64,000 nt of DNA from Thermohalobaculum sp951813525 (lineage in GTDB: Bacteria; Pseudomonadota; Alphaproteobacteria; Rhodobacterales; Rhodobacteraceae), in assembly GCA_951813525.2 (NCBI GenBank), contig CATOTJ020000003.1, positions 124,001 to 188,000 on the forward strand. Direction: 5' to 3'. A model generated the notes under the pieces. It did not search any database, was not told the origin of the DNA, and saw nothing but the letters and a program-made list of their open reading frames with translations. Both the position numbers and the translations under genes were made by a program. Position 1 is the stretch's first letter. Each line of letters starts with the position of its first letter. Shown piece after piece: positions 53,959-62,090 of this stretch.

Positions 53959-54345
53959 ATGGGTGTCAAAGAGCAACTACGCGTCATGGTCGTTGATGAT
54001 ACGTCCGTCAGCCGCGGCTTGATCATTCAATCTCTCGAGGAACTCGGGATCACGAACATTTCGCACGAAGCGGATGGGCGCGCCGCGTTGAACGCAATAT
54101 CGAAGGCGCCGGTTCATCTCGTCATTTCCGATTACAACATGCCGGAGATGGACGGCCTGCAGTTACTGGACGCAATGAACAAGTACGGGATCAAAAAAAA
54201 GACAGGTTTTATCTTGATCACAGGCGCGACCAACTCTGATGTCATGAAAAAGGGCAAAGCGCTCGGCATGAATAACTGCCTGCGAAAACCATTCAGCACC
54301 GTTCAAATTAAATCCTGTATCGAATCGGTGGTGGGCCGACTGTAA
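53959..54345 (+). CDS. CheY-like single-domain response regulator
   Basis: 128 residues: acidic pair VVDDTS, phospho-acceptor Asp in ISDYNMPEMDG, Thr in LITGATN and Lys in LRKPFS. No output domain. It starts the chemotaxis locus and is separate from the second CheY at 61709; one may act on the motor and the other as a phosphate sink, as in other alphaproteobacteria. Confidence 0.9.
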   Translation: MGVKEQLRVMVVDDTSVSRGLIIQSLEELGITNISHEADGRAALNAISKAPVHLVISDYNMPEMDGLQLLDAMNKYGIKKKTGFILITGATNSDVMKKGKALGMNNCLRKPFSTVQIKSCIESVVGRL

Positions 54346-54363
54346 ACATTCCCGGGGGGGAAT

Positions 54364-54714
54364 ATGTCCAGCGAAATTCCGAGAGACACGATCCTGACAC
54401 GGATCGCGAATGAACTGCGCGATCTTTCCGTGCAGACCGCGCTTGTCGAGGACGCCTTGGCGGGCGATTCGGCGCGCAGAAACCAGCTCAACCGCTCGCG
54501 CGAGATTGTGCAGGAACTGGACCGCGTCCGGCAAACACAAGATTGCCTCGCAGATTGTCTCGACGCCATTGCCGATCTGGAACCTTTTGAATGCATGGTG
54601 CCAGTTGCGACATTGATGAATGGCACACCGCTGCCATCCGTTGCCGACCGGTTGCGGACAGGCGCCCGTCATGGGGATGTGACGCAGGACCAACGCGAAC
54701 CAGAAATCTGGTGA
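54364..54714 (+). CDS. Small helical protein of the chemotaxis locus, unknown function
   Basis: 116 residues, predicted mostly helical and amphipathic (ILTRIANELRDLSVQTALVE, LNRSREIVQELDRVRQTQDC), no membrane segment. It follows CheY by 18 bases, with GGGGGGG before the start. I recognise no family; it does not show the CheZ active-site Gln motif. Position suggests a chemotaxis accessory protein. Confidence 0.65.
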   Translation: MSSEIPRDTILTRIANELRDLSVQTALVEDALAGDSARRNQLNRSREIVQELDRVRQTQDCLADCLDAIADLEPFECMVPVATLMNGTPLPSVADRLRTGARHGDVTQDQREPEIW

Positions 54715-54880
54715 TCGGCAGATGCGGATACATCATCGAAATCCGCCCCGGCCTTAACCCGATCTTCAAATTACACCGCGAATAGTCGGCACGCGCGCAA
54801 CCTGGCGTCACCATCAGCAAAGCTGATTAGCCCGACGTTCAGGCCCTGCCTTGCAAAACGCTAACGCACGGAGTTTTCGG

Positions 54881-55915
54881 ATGACGGCCCTGTTTTCCCG
54901 ATTGAAGCCAAGCCAAATCAAGATTTCGGTAAAACTGCCGATGTTGGTTGTCCTTCTTGCACTGATCGCCGCCACCACGACCGCGGCGGTTAGCTATCTC
55001 ACCATGCAGGCATCGACCTATAAGCGCGGGACCGAAGTCCTTTCTCGCGATGCGCATGCTGCAGAGCAAGGCCTGGAGCTTTGGCTGAAGTCGCTGGATT
55101 CGGACCTCGTCTTCATCAGCGATAGCCCAGCCGTCAGCGCAGCAATTCAGGGGATTAGCGGGACCTGGGAGGCGCTTGGCACAGACGCAGGATCGCATTT
55201 GCAAAAGGCCTATGTTGACAACAATCCCTATCCTGCCGGCGAGCGACACAAACTGAACGCCGCCGATAATGGGACCGATTACGATCGAAAACACGCCGAA
55301 TTTCACCCCCATTTTCTCAGAATTGCTGAAATAAAAGGACTTAGCGACCTGTTGCTCTTCGACGCCGAAGGCAATTTAATCTACTCGGTTCGCAAACGTC
55401 CAGATTTCGCGACAAATGTCGTTTCCGGCGAATGGTCCAGCAGTCATCTTGCCGGGGCTTTCAACTCCGCGATAGCAGCCGGTGCAGGAAGCGAAACAGT
55501 GTTCGTTGACTACGCACCATTCGCACCATCAAACGATGCACCAGTCAGTTTCATTGCACGACCGGTTGTCGGGCCCAGTGGTGATGTGATCGGGGTCATT
55601 GCGTTTGAACTAGCCGGAGCGCCGATCAACGCCGTCCTAAAAGGACTCGGCCGAGCACATGATGGCGAAAGAATCTACGCAGTCGGCCCAGACTTGAAAA
55701 TGCGCGGCGACCTGGATGCAACCGAACCCGGAGACGGGCTGCATGGTGAACCCGACAATCCTGCCGTTAAGGCCGCGCTGCGCGGTGACACCGGCATCAC
55801 TGAATTTCGCCGATCTGATGGCACGCTAGTCGTTGCCGCATATGAGGCGTTGACATTTCACGGAACTAATTGGGCGATTGTGAGTGAAGAGAATATTAAT
55901 ACTGCGGCGCAATGA
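54881..55915 (+). pseudogene. 5' part of a chemoreceptor (MCP) gene disrupted by an IS
   Basis: ATG 54881 has GGAG 8 bases upstream. The frame encodes TM1 (LPMLVVLLALIAATTTAAV, about residues 20-40) and a periplasmic Cache-like sensor region (to about residue 338, ending FHGTNWAIVSEENIN), then runs into the IS and stops at 55913. The IS breaks codon 340. If 55900-57065 is removed the frame continues into the 3' part without error. As it stands, this fragment would be a membrane-anchored sensor without signalling domain. Confidence 0.88.
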
Positions 55916-57062
55916 CTCGGACTCACGGAAGGGGATTTCCGGCCCGATCTTGATCTGATTCACCATGGAAAACAGAGGAGTTTTTGCCATGGGGTCTGCT
56001 GTTCAGATCAGATTGGATTATACAGGAACGGATCTTCGACGTCTGGCGCGGAAGAGCGATGAAGCGGATCAGACGCGGCGGCTTCTCGCTCTGGCAGTTG
56101 TCCTTGACGGAGGCTCGCGGAGCGATGCGGCGCGCACGGGCGGGGTTGGCCTTCAGGTGATCCGGGATTGGGTGTTGCGGTTCAACGACGGCGGCCCGGA
56201 TGCGCTGACGACGCGGAAGGCACCGGGCAAGGCACCGCTCCTGACGGCTGAGCAGCGCACCGCGCTCGCGGCGGCGGTCGAGTCAGGCCCGCGTCCCTAT
56301 CTCGATGGGGTTGTGCGCTGGCGCCTCGTCGACCTTGCGTTCTGGCTATACGAAGAGTTCGGCGTTTCGGTCAGCCGTCATACCGTTGGCCGCGAGTTGC
56401 ACGCCTTGGGATATCGCAAACTCACAGCGCGCCCGCAGCACTACGCGCAGGATGAGGAGGCGATCGAGATGTTCAAAAAAACTTCGGCGACGTCGTCACA
56501 GCCATCCGCATCAAGCGAGGCTGGCCGCCCGTAGAGGTCTGGTTTCAAGATGAAGCCAGGGTCGGCCAGAAGAACAAGATCACACGACGTTGGGCGCGGC
56601 GAGGAACGCGTCCCCGTGCGCCACACGATCAGCGGACGAAATGGGCGTATATCTTCGGCGCAATCTGCCCGGCGGAAGGCAAGGGTGCCGGCCTCGTCAT
56701 GCCGTTCTGCGACACCTATGCCATGGTGGAGCACTTGAAGCTGATCAGCGCCGAAGTCGCCCCAGGCGCACACGCCATCCTGCTGCTCGATCAGGCCGGA
56801 TGGCACACGACACCGAAGCTCGATGTGCCGGAAAACATCACACTCGTTCCAATCCCGGCCCGGTCGCCAGAACTGAATCCAGTCGAAAACATCTGGCAAT
56901 TCATACGCGACAACTGGCTCTCAAACCGGGTCTTCAAAAACTACGACGACATCGTCGCGCACTGCTGTGACAGTTGGAACAAGCTCATCGAACAGCCCTG
57001 GCGCATCTCATCAATCGGTAGCCGTAAATGGGCCCATGAGTTCTGATCAATGCACGTTAGTA
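55900..57062 (+). mobile_element. IS630-family insertion sequence
   Basis: About 1163 bp, with imperfect terminal inverted repeats starting TACT (left TACTGCGGCGCAATGACTC, right complement TACTAACGTGCATTGATCA). It is flanked by TAA at 55897-55899 and 57063-57065; IS630 elements duplicate TA, so one base of this repeat may be chance. The exact ends can be shifted by a base or two. It carries one transposase gene on the plus strand, the same direction as the disrupted receptor. No second copy is in the window. Confidence 0.85.
55989..57046 (+). CDS. IS630-family transposase, needing a -1 frameshift
   Basis: ATG 55989 is 6-8 bases after GAGGAG. The first frame (to 56534) gives the helix-turn-helix part (DEADQTRRLLALAVVLDGGS, GYRKLTARPQHYAQDEEAIE). 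The catalytic DDE domain is in the -1 frame: first Asp in VEVWFQDEARVGQ, second in ILLLDQAGWHT, Glu in SPELNPVENIWQFIRDNW. The frames join at the run of seven A at 56475-56481 (..EMFKK|NFGDVV..), giving about 352 residues, the normal family length. Programmed frameshifting at A runs is known in this family; a simple mutation is the alternative. Confidence 0.85.
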
Positions 57063-59583
57063 TAACCAGGTGATGGCGCCACTTGCCGAATTGCGCACAC
57101 AAATGATTGCGGAAATTGCAATTGTGATCGGCGTCGTCGGGTTGATCGGATTCCTGGCTGCGCGGGCCATTGCAGTTCCAATGATCCGCATCGGCAGTGC
57201 CGTAAATCGGATTGCCGATAACGATTATCAGACCGAAATACCATACGCTGGCCGTGGTGACGAAGTCGGCACAATGTCGAAAAATGTCGAGATCCTTCGA
57301 AATCGATTGGAAGCGGATTTTGCCAACCAAAAAGAATCGGCTTCAAAAGGCTCTGCGTTCAACGCTGCTTCCGCCGCCATGATGACGATTGATCTCGATT
57401 TCAAGATCACCTTTGTAAACAACGCGCTGATTGAGCTTATTCGCGAAAACCTGCCAGAACTTCAAAAGAAGTTTCCAGAACTCGATCCTGATTGTTTGAT
57501 CGGTCGGCAGTTCGAAGGTTTTCATGACGATCCGCAGCTACGCCGCCGGACGATGTCGGCACGGGACAACCTACCGATCGTGCAAGACCTGATCATGGGA
57601 GAAGTGCGCCTCGCTGAATGTATTTCGGCCATCTTTGATCGCAGCGGTGATTTCGTTGGATGGTGCGTTGAGTGGGACAACAATATCATCGCCAACACGA
57701 ATGCCAGTGTCATTGATGCGCTCGGGCAGAGTCAGGCCATCATTGAGTTCTCGCTGGACGGCATCGTTCTGAATGCCAACGAGAACTTTTTAAATGCCAT
57801 GGATGTCAAAGCTAGCGATATCATAGGCAAGTCACACGGACTCTTCTGCCCAAAATCTGATCATGAAGACGGCTCGTTCGCACAGCACTGGAGCAATCTA
57901 CGACGCGGTGAGTTCTTGCGAGGGAAATTTCATCGCGTAAATTTAAAGGGAGAAGAGGTAATACTACAAGCCTCTTACAATCCCGTTCTGAACAGCGAAG
58001 GAAAGCCGTACAAAGTTGTAAAGATCGCGACCGACATTACTGAAACTGAGCAGACATCTTCCTACCGGAAGAAGACGCTCGATGCGATCGGCATTCACCA
58101 AGCCGTCTTTGAACTCTCGCGCGACGGAAATGTTATCGGTGTGAATGAAGTCTTCGTCGATCTTCTGGGATACTCATCCGACGAGATCATCGGCGAACAC
58201 TACAATACTCTCATCAATGACGAACGGCGTGCGGGGAGCGAGCATCACGCCTTCCTGGCAGCGCTGGAAAACGGCGAACCGCAAATCGGCACCTACAAAC
58301 ACGTCGCCAAGGACGGATCCGAAGTCATCCTGCAGGCCATGTTCAGCCCGGTCACCGAATCTGACGGATCGGTTGCCCGCATCGTTGCCTGTGCATCGGA
58401 CGTCACGGCATCTGAACTTGAACGCCAACGCCGGGGTGCCGAGCTTCGCGAAAAGGACGCAACACAGACCAAGGTCGTCAACGCCCTCACTTCGGGCCTG
58501 GGCGCCCTGGCTGCCGGCGAATTGACCTTCCAACTCGATGAGCCTTTCAGCGCGGAATACGAACAACTGCGGACAAATTTTAACGCGGCTGTTGGCGGGC
58601 TTTGCTCGACGATGATGGAAGCCGTGCTGAAAGCACAGGGGATCCGCGGCGGCACGATGCAAATCAGTCAATCGTCGGACGATCTTGCCCGTCGCACCGA
58701 AAGTCAGGCCGGTTCTCTGGAAGAAACCGCCGCGGCGATCGAAGAGCTTACCAGCAGCGTCAAGTCTGCGTCCGAAAGGGCGGGCGTTGCCGAAACAGCG
58801 AGTAAAAAGGCGCAAAACGACGCCGAATCCGGCGAGATGGTCGTGCGCGACACGATCGAGGCGATGACGGAAATCGACAAATCTTCCGGGAAAATCTCGG
58901 AGATCATCGGCGTCATTGATGACATCGCATTCCAGACCAACTTGCTGGCGTTGAACGCCGGTGTCGAAGCCGCGCGTGCAGGCGAGGCCGGACGCGGTTT
59001 CGCGGTCGTCGCATCCGAGGTGCGCGCCCTTGCGCAGCGCTGTTCGGACGCCGCCAAGGAGATCAAGGATCTCATCTCGGAAAGCGGCGGACACGTGAAG
59101 CGCGGCGTCGACCTAGTCGGCAAGACCGGCGCAGCTTTGGAAGAGATCAACAAGTCGGTTGTGGAAATCAGCGGCTTGGTGACGAGTATCTCGACGTCTT
59201 CCAAAGAACAATCTTTGGGACTTACCGACATCAATTCATCGGTCGCCCAGCTCGACGAGGTCACGCAACAGAACGCGGCAATGGTCGAGGAATCGACCGC
59301 AGCCAGCCACGAATTGACGACAGACGCCAATGAGCTGGTCGCCATGATGGAGCACTTCAAAATCGAGCCAGGCGACGGCGAAGAGGTCAAATGGCGCGAC
59401 GCCGAAAGACCCGGCAAACCGGCCGCGGCTCCGCGCCCAAAACGGCCAGAGAAGACCAGAGCGCAGCCGGTCGATGAGGCAACGGCCACGATGGGGACGA
59501 CTGCGATGGGGACGGCCGCGATGGGAACGGCGGCATTGGATCCGTCGCCGATCACAGAAGACGACGGTTGGGAAGATTTTTGA
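57063..59583 (+). pseudogene. 3' part of the disrupted chemoreceptor: TM2, HAMP, PAS domains, signalling domain
   Basis: In frame from 57066: NQVMAPLAELRTQM, TM2 (IAIVIGVVGLIGFLAARAI), HAMP (IGSAVNRIADNDYQTEIPY), three PAS-like segments (around residues 445, 590, 700 of the joined protein) and the MCP signalling domain with the tip IIGVIDDIAFQTNLLALNAG and EAGRGFAVVASEVRALAQR. The C-terminus has MGT-AMGT-AAMGT-like repeats then DGWEDF. A GTG/ATG at 57070/57073 could allow expression of this part as a sensorless receptor. Joined length would be 1178 residues. Confidence 0.88.
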
Positions 59584-59605
59584 GAGCGGGGTCGATCAAT
59601 ATAAG

Positions 59606-60706
59606 ATGCGTACACAGCTATCACCGAAACAACTGACCGTCGATGGATCTGCTGAGGCATCCGGTCGATCCGGAGTAACGCGGGTCCTGGTTGTCGACGA
59701 CAGTCCAACCATGCGCCGGTTGATCACTGCCGAACTTGACGAAGACCCACAAATTCAGGTTGTCGCGCAGGCCGCTGACGCTCTGAGCGCAAGGGATGCG
59801 GTGGTCGCACATAGACCAGACGTCATAACTCTGGACGTCGAAATGCCGGGGATGGATGGGCTCGAATTTCTGCGAAGACTGATGAGCCGAAGACCAACGC
59901 CGGTGGTAATGGTCTCGTCTCTAACGGCTCAAGGGTCCGAGAAGGCGATCGAGGCAATGAGCATCGGCGCGGTCGATTGCGTCGGAAAACCGTCGATGTT
60001 GGAACTCGACGACGCGTTCGCACAACTCCGGCAAAAGGTCAAAACCGCCGCGAACGCGCGAATTGAAGCGTTATCACGCCCTGAAGTTCTTCCACCGAAG
60101 ACTGGTGAACTCCGCCACAGTACGGACTTCGAGCCGAACGACCGAGTGATTTTCATCGGATCGTCGACGGGCGGCGTCGATGCGATCGCCAAGCTTTTAT
60201 CCAGTTTTCCACCGAACTGCCCGCCCACGGTGATCGTTCAGCACATGCCGCGCGGGTTCACTCAGAACTTTGCAAAGCGTCTCATGAGAATAACTGCGCC
60301 CGATGTCTTTGAAGCAAAAGACGGCGACATCTTACGTCCTGGCCTCGTGATGATCGCTGCCGGCGGCGAGCAACATCTCGAGATCACAGGAAGAAGCCGA
60401 CTTGTTTGCAGCTATCGCGACGCCGATCCTGTCAGCGATCACCGTCCGTCGGTTGACGTTCTGTTTCGCTCCGTCGCACGCCTCGGCAGCAGGGCAATCG
60501 GGGTCATCCTGACCGGCATGGGCCATGACGGCGCTGAAGGACTTCTCGAGATGCGGAACAGCGGCGCGGCCACAATCGGCCAAAACAGCCAGACGTCTGT
60601 TGTCTATGGAATGCCAAAGATCGCGGCCGAAATGCAGGCAGTTGAGCAGGAAATGGCCTTGGACAGGATCGGGTCTCGACTTTTGGAGTTGTGCAGTGAG
60701 GGCTAG
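59606..60706 (+). CDS. cheB: Protein-glutamate methylesterase/deamidase CheB
   Basis: 366 residues. N-terminal receiver domain (VVDDSPTMRRLI, phospho-Asp in ITLDVEMPGMDG) and C-terminal methylesterase with catalytic Ser in GSSTGGVDAI, His in VQHMPRGFT and Asp in TGMGHDGAEG. It removes receptor methyl groups under CheA control. The start (MRTQLSP) is 22 bases after the receptor stop; its ribosome site is weak, so it may depend on readthrough from the receptor gene, now interrupted by the IS. Confidence 0.95.
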   Translation: MRTQLSPKQLTVDGSAEASGRSGVTRVLVVDDSPTMRRLITAELDEDPQIQVVAQAADALSARDAVVAHRPDVITLDVEMPGMDGLEFLRRLMSRRPTPVVMVSSLTAQGSEKAIEAMSIGAVDCVGKPSMLELDDAFAQLRQKVKTAANARIEALSRPEVLPPKTGELRHSTDFEPNDRVIFIGSSTGGVDAIAKLLSSFPPNCPPTVIVQHMPRGFTQNFAKRLMRITAPDVFEAKDGDILRPGLVMIAAGGEQHLEITGRSRLVCSYRDADPVSDHRPSVDVLFRSVARLGSRAIGVILTGMGHDGAEGLLEMRNSGAATIGQNSQTSVVYGMPKIAAEMQAVEQEMALDRIGSRLLELCSEG

Positions 60707-61244
60707 CGAGAACGAACCACGCGTCGCGTTTGTCGGTCAGTCGACCTTTAAAGTTTGCAACAGCAACGACACCATCCTGTCAACCGTTCTGGGATCTTGC
60801 GTGGCGGCCTGCATCCATGACCCGAGACGCAGGATCGGCGGAATGAACCACTTCTTGCTTCCGTCGGATGTCAATGGCGGCGGAGAGAATTCCCGTTACG
60901 GCGTCAACCTGATGGAGCAGCTCATCAACGAGCTTCTGAAGCTGGGCGCCGCCAAAACGTCCATGGTCGCCAAGGTGTTCGGCGGGGCAAATGTTGCCGT
61001 GGGCGGCTCGACGGTCGGCGCCAGAAACGGAGAATTTGTGAAGGCCTTTCTCGAATGCGAAGGCATCCAGTGCATGGCGGCATCTCTCGGCGGCGAACGC
61101 GCGCGGCGAATCAGATTTTGGCCGGCCTCCGGGCGTGCATCGCAACTTCTGTTGAACCCTGCCGATGTCGGAAACGAGATTGCACCGGTGCGCCCGATAA
61201 TCGCCTCGGACACCAGCAGTGTCGAACCGGAAATCTGGGATTGA
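60696..61244 (+). CDS. cheD: Chemoreceptor glutamine deamidase CheD
   Basis: 182 residues from GTG 60696, with GGAG at 8 bases and an 11-base overlap with cheB. The catalytic Cys is in STVLGSCVAACIHD and the His in GGMNHFLLPS, followed by RYGVNLMEQLINELLKLGA and the conserved KVFGGANV. CheD deamidates receptor Gln residues and binds CheC/CheX-type phosphatases in some species. Confidence 0.93.
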   Translation: MRASENEPRVAFVGQSTFKVCNSNDTILSTVLGSCVAACIHDPRRRIGGMNHFLLPSDVNGGGENSRYGVNLMEQLINELLKLGAAKTSMVAKVFGGANVAVGGSTVGARNGEFVKAFLECEGIQCMAASLGGERARRIRFWPASGRASQLLLNPADVGNEIAPVRPIIASDTSSVEPEIWD

Positions 61245-61415
61245 GGACCGCGGATCATGCCCGACATTTGGAGTCATCTCCACATTCTGTTGCAGAGCGG
61301 TCCTTGTGGCAGCGGTTTCTTAACAGTTTCGCGTCAGTCTCCCCAAAAGGCTGAAACAACTCGCCGGCCGGCAAGTTGAAGAACAATGACAGATCTTCGA
61401 ATTTAGGAACGGCAA

Positions 61416-61712
61416 ATGGTTAACGCTGGCAACAACACTCTGATCCGGCTGCCTCGCTCGCTGAACGGCGCGTATTTACCTGATCTTTCTGAAGCGCTTG
61501 AAGCGAACCGCGGAGAGGCAGTCGCCCTCGATGCCGAAGAGGTTGAACATCTCGGCGGATTGTGCCTGCAAATGCTCATCTCGGCATGGAAAACTTGGCA
61601 GTCCGAAGACCATTCATTTGAAATTCTGAATCCCTCGGAGGGGTTCTCGAGGGATCTCAGGCTCCTTGGTTGCGAGATCGGCTTTTTCAATGGTCAGGAG
61701 ATGCCAGCATGA
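61416..61712 (+). CDS. STAS-domain protein of the chemotaxis locus
   Basis: 98 residues. The fold pattern (LIRLPRSLNGAYLPDLSEAL, AVALDAEEVEHLGGLCLQML) is a STAS/anti-sigma-antagonist-like domain; the usual phosphorylatable Ser position reads HLGG. Small STAS proteins sit in many alphaproteobacterial che operons just before cheY-cheA. AGGA precedes the ATG. The 171 bases before it hold no gene I can support. Confidence 0.75.
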   Translation: MVNAGNNTLIRLPRSLNGAYLPDLSEALEANRGEAVALDAEEVEHLGGLCLQMLISAWKTWQSEDHSFEILNPSEGFSRDLRLLGCEIGFFNGQEMPA

Positions 61713-62074
61713 TGATGAAAGTTCTCGCCGTCGATGACTCTGTCACAATGCGTGACATGTTGCGCATGACCCTGACGGAAGCGGGTTTCGACGTGTATCT
61801 TGCAGAAGACGGTCAGCACGGTCTCGAAGTCCTCGATGATCTGATGCCTGATGTCATCATCACCGACATAAATATGCCCCGGCTGGACGGTTTCGGGTTC
61901 GTCGATGCGGTTCGGAAACGAGGAAATCTGCGAGGTGTTCCGATTCTGGTTTTGACGACGGAAAGTGGCGCGGCGCTGAAACAACGCGCACGAGCGGCCG
62001 GAGCGACCGGTTGGATCGTCAAACCGTACGAAGAAACCAAGCTGGTCCAAACGATCCGGCGGGTCGCCGCTTAG
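61709..62074 (+). CDS. cheY: CheY response regulator
   Basis: 121 residues; ATG 61709 overlaps the STAS stop (ATGA) with AGGAG upstream. Receiver features: AVDDSVTMRDML, phospho-Asp in ITDINMPRLDGFGF, Thr in LVLTTESG, Lys in IVKPYEETKL. Its position between STAS and CheA marks it as the main CheA-linked CheY of this operon. Confidence 0.93.
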   Translation: MMMKVLAVDDSVTMRDMLRMTLTEAGFDVYLAEDGQHGLEVLDDLMPDVIITDINMPRLDGFGFVDAVRKRGNLRGVPILVLTTESGAALKQRARAAGATGWIVKPYEETKLVQTIRRVAA

Positions 62075-62090
62075 GCCAGGAGGAATATGG

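Noticed and set aside
55900..57062. TA at 55900-55901 and 57061-57062 as the IS target duplication
   Set aside because: Removing the element on that assumption leaves the receptor out of frame and meets a stop; the TAA-based junction restores the frame and a natural receptor sequence.
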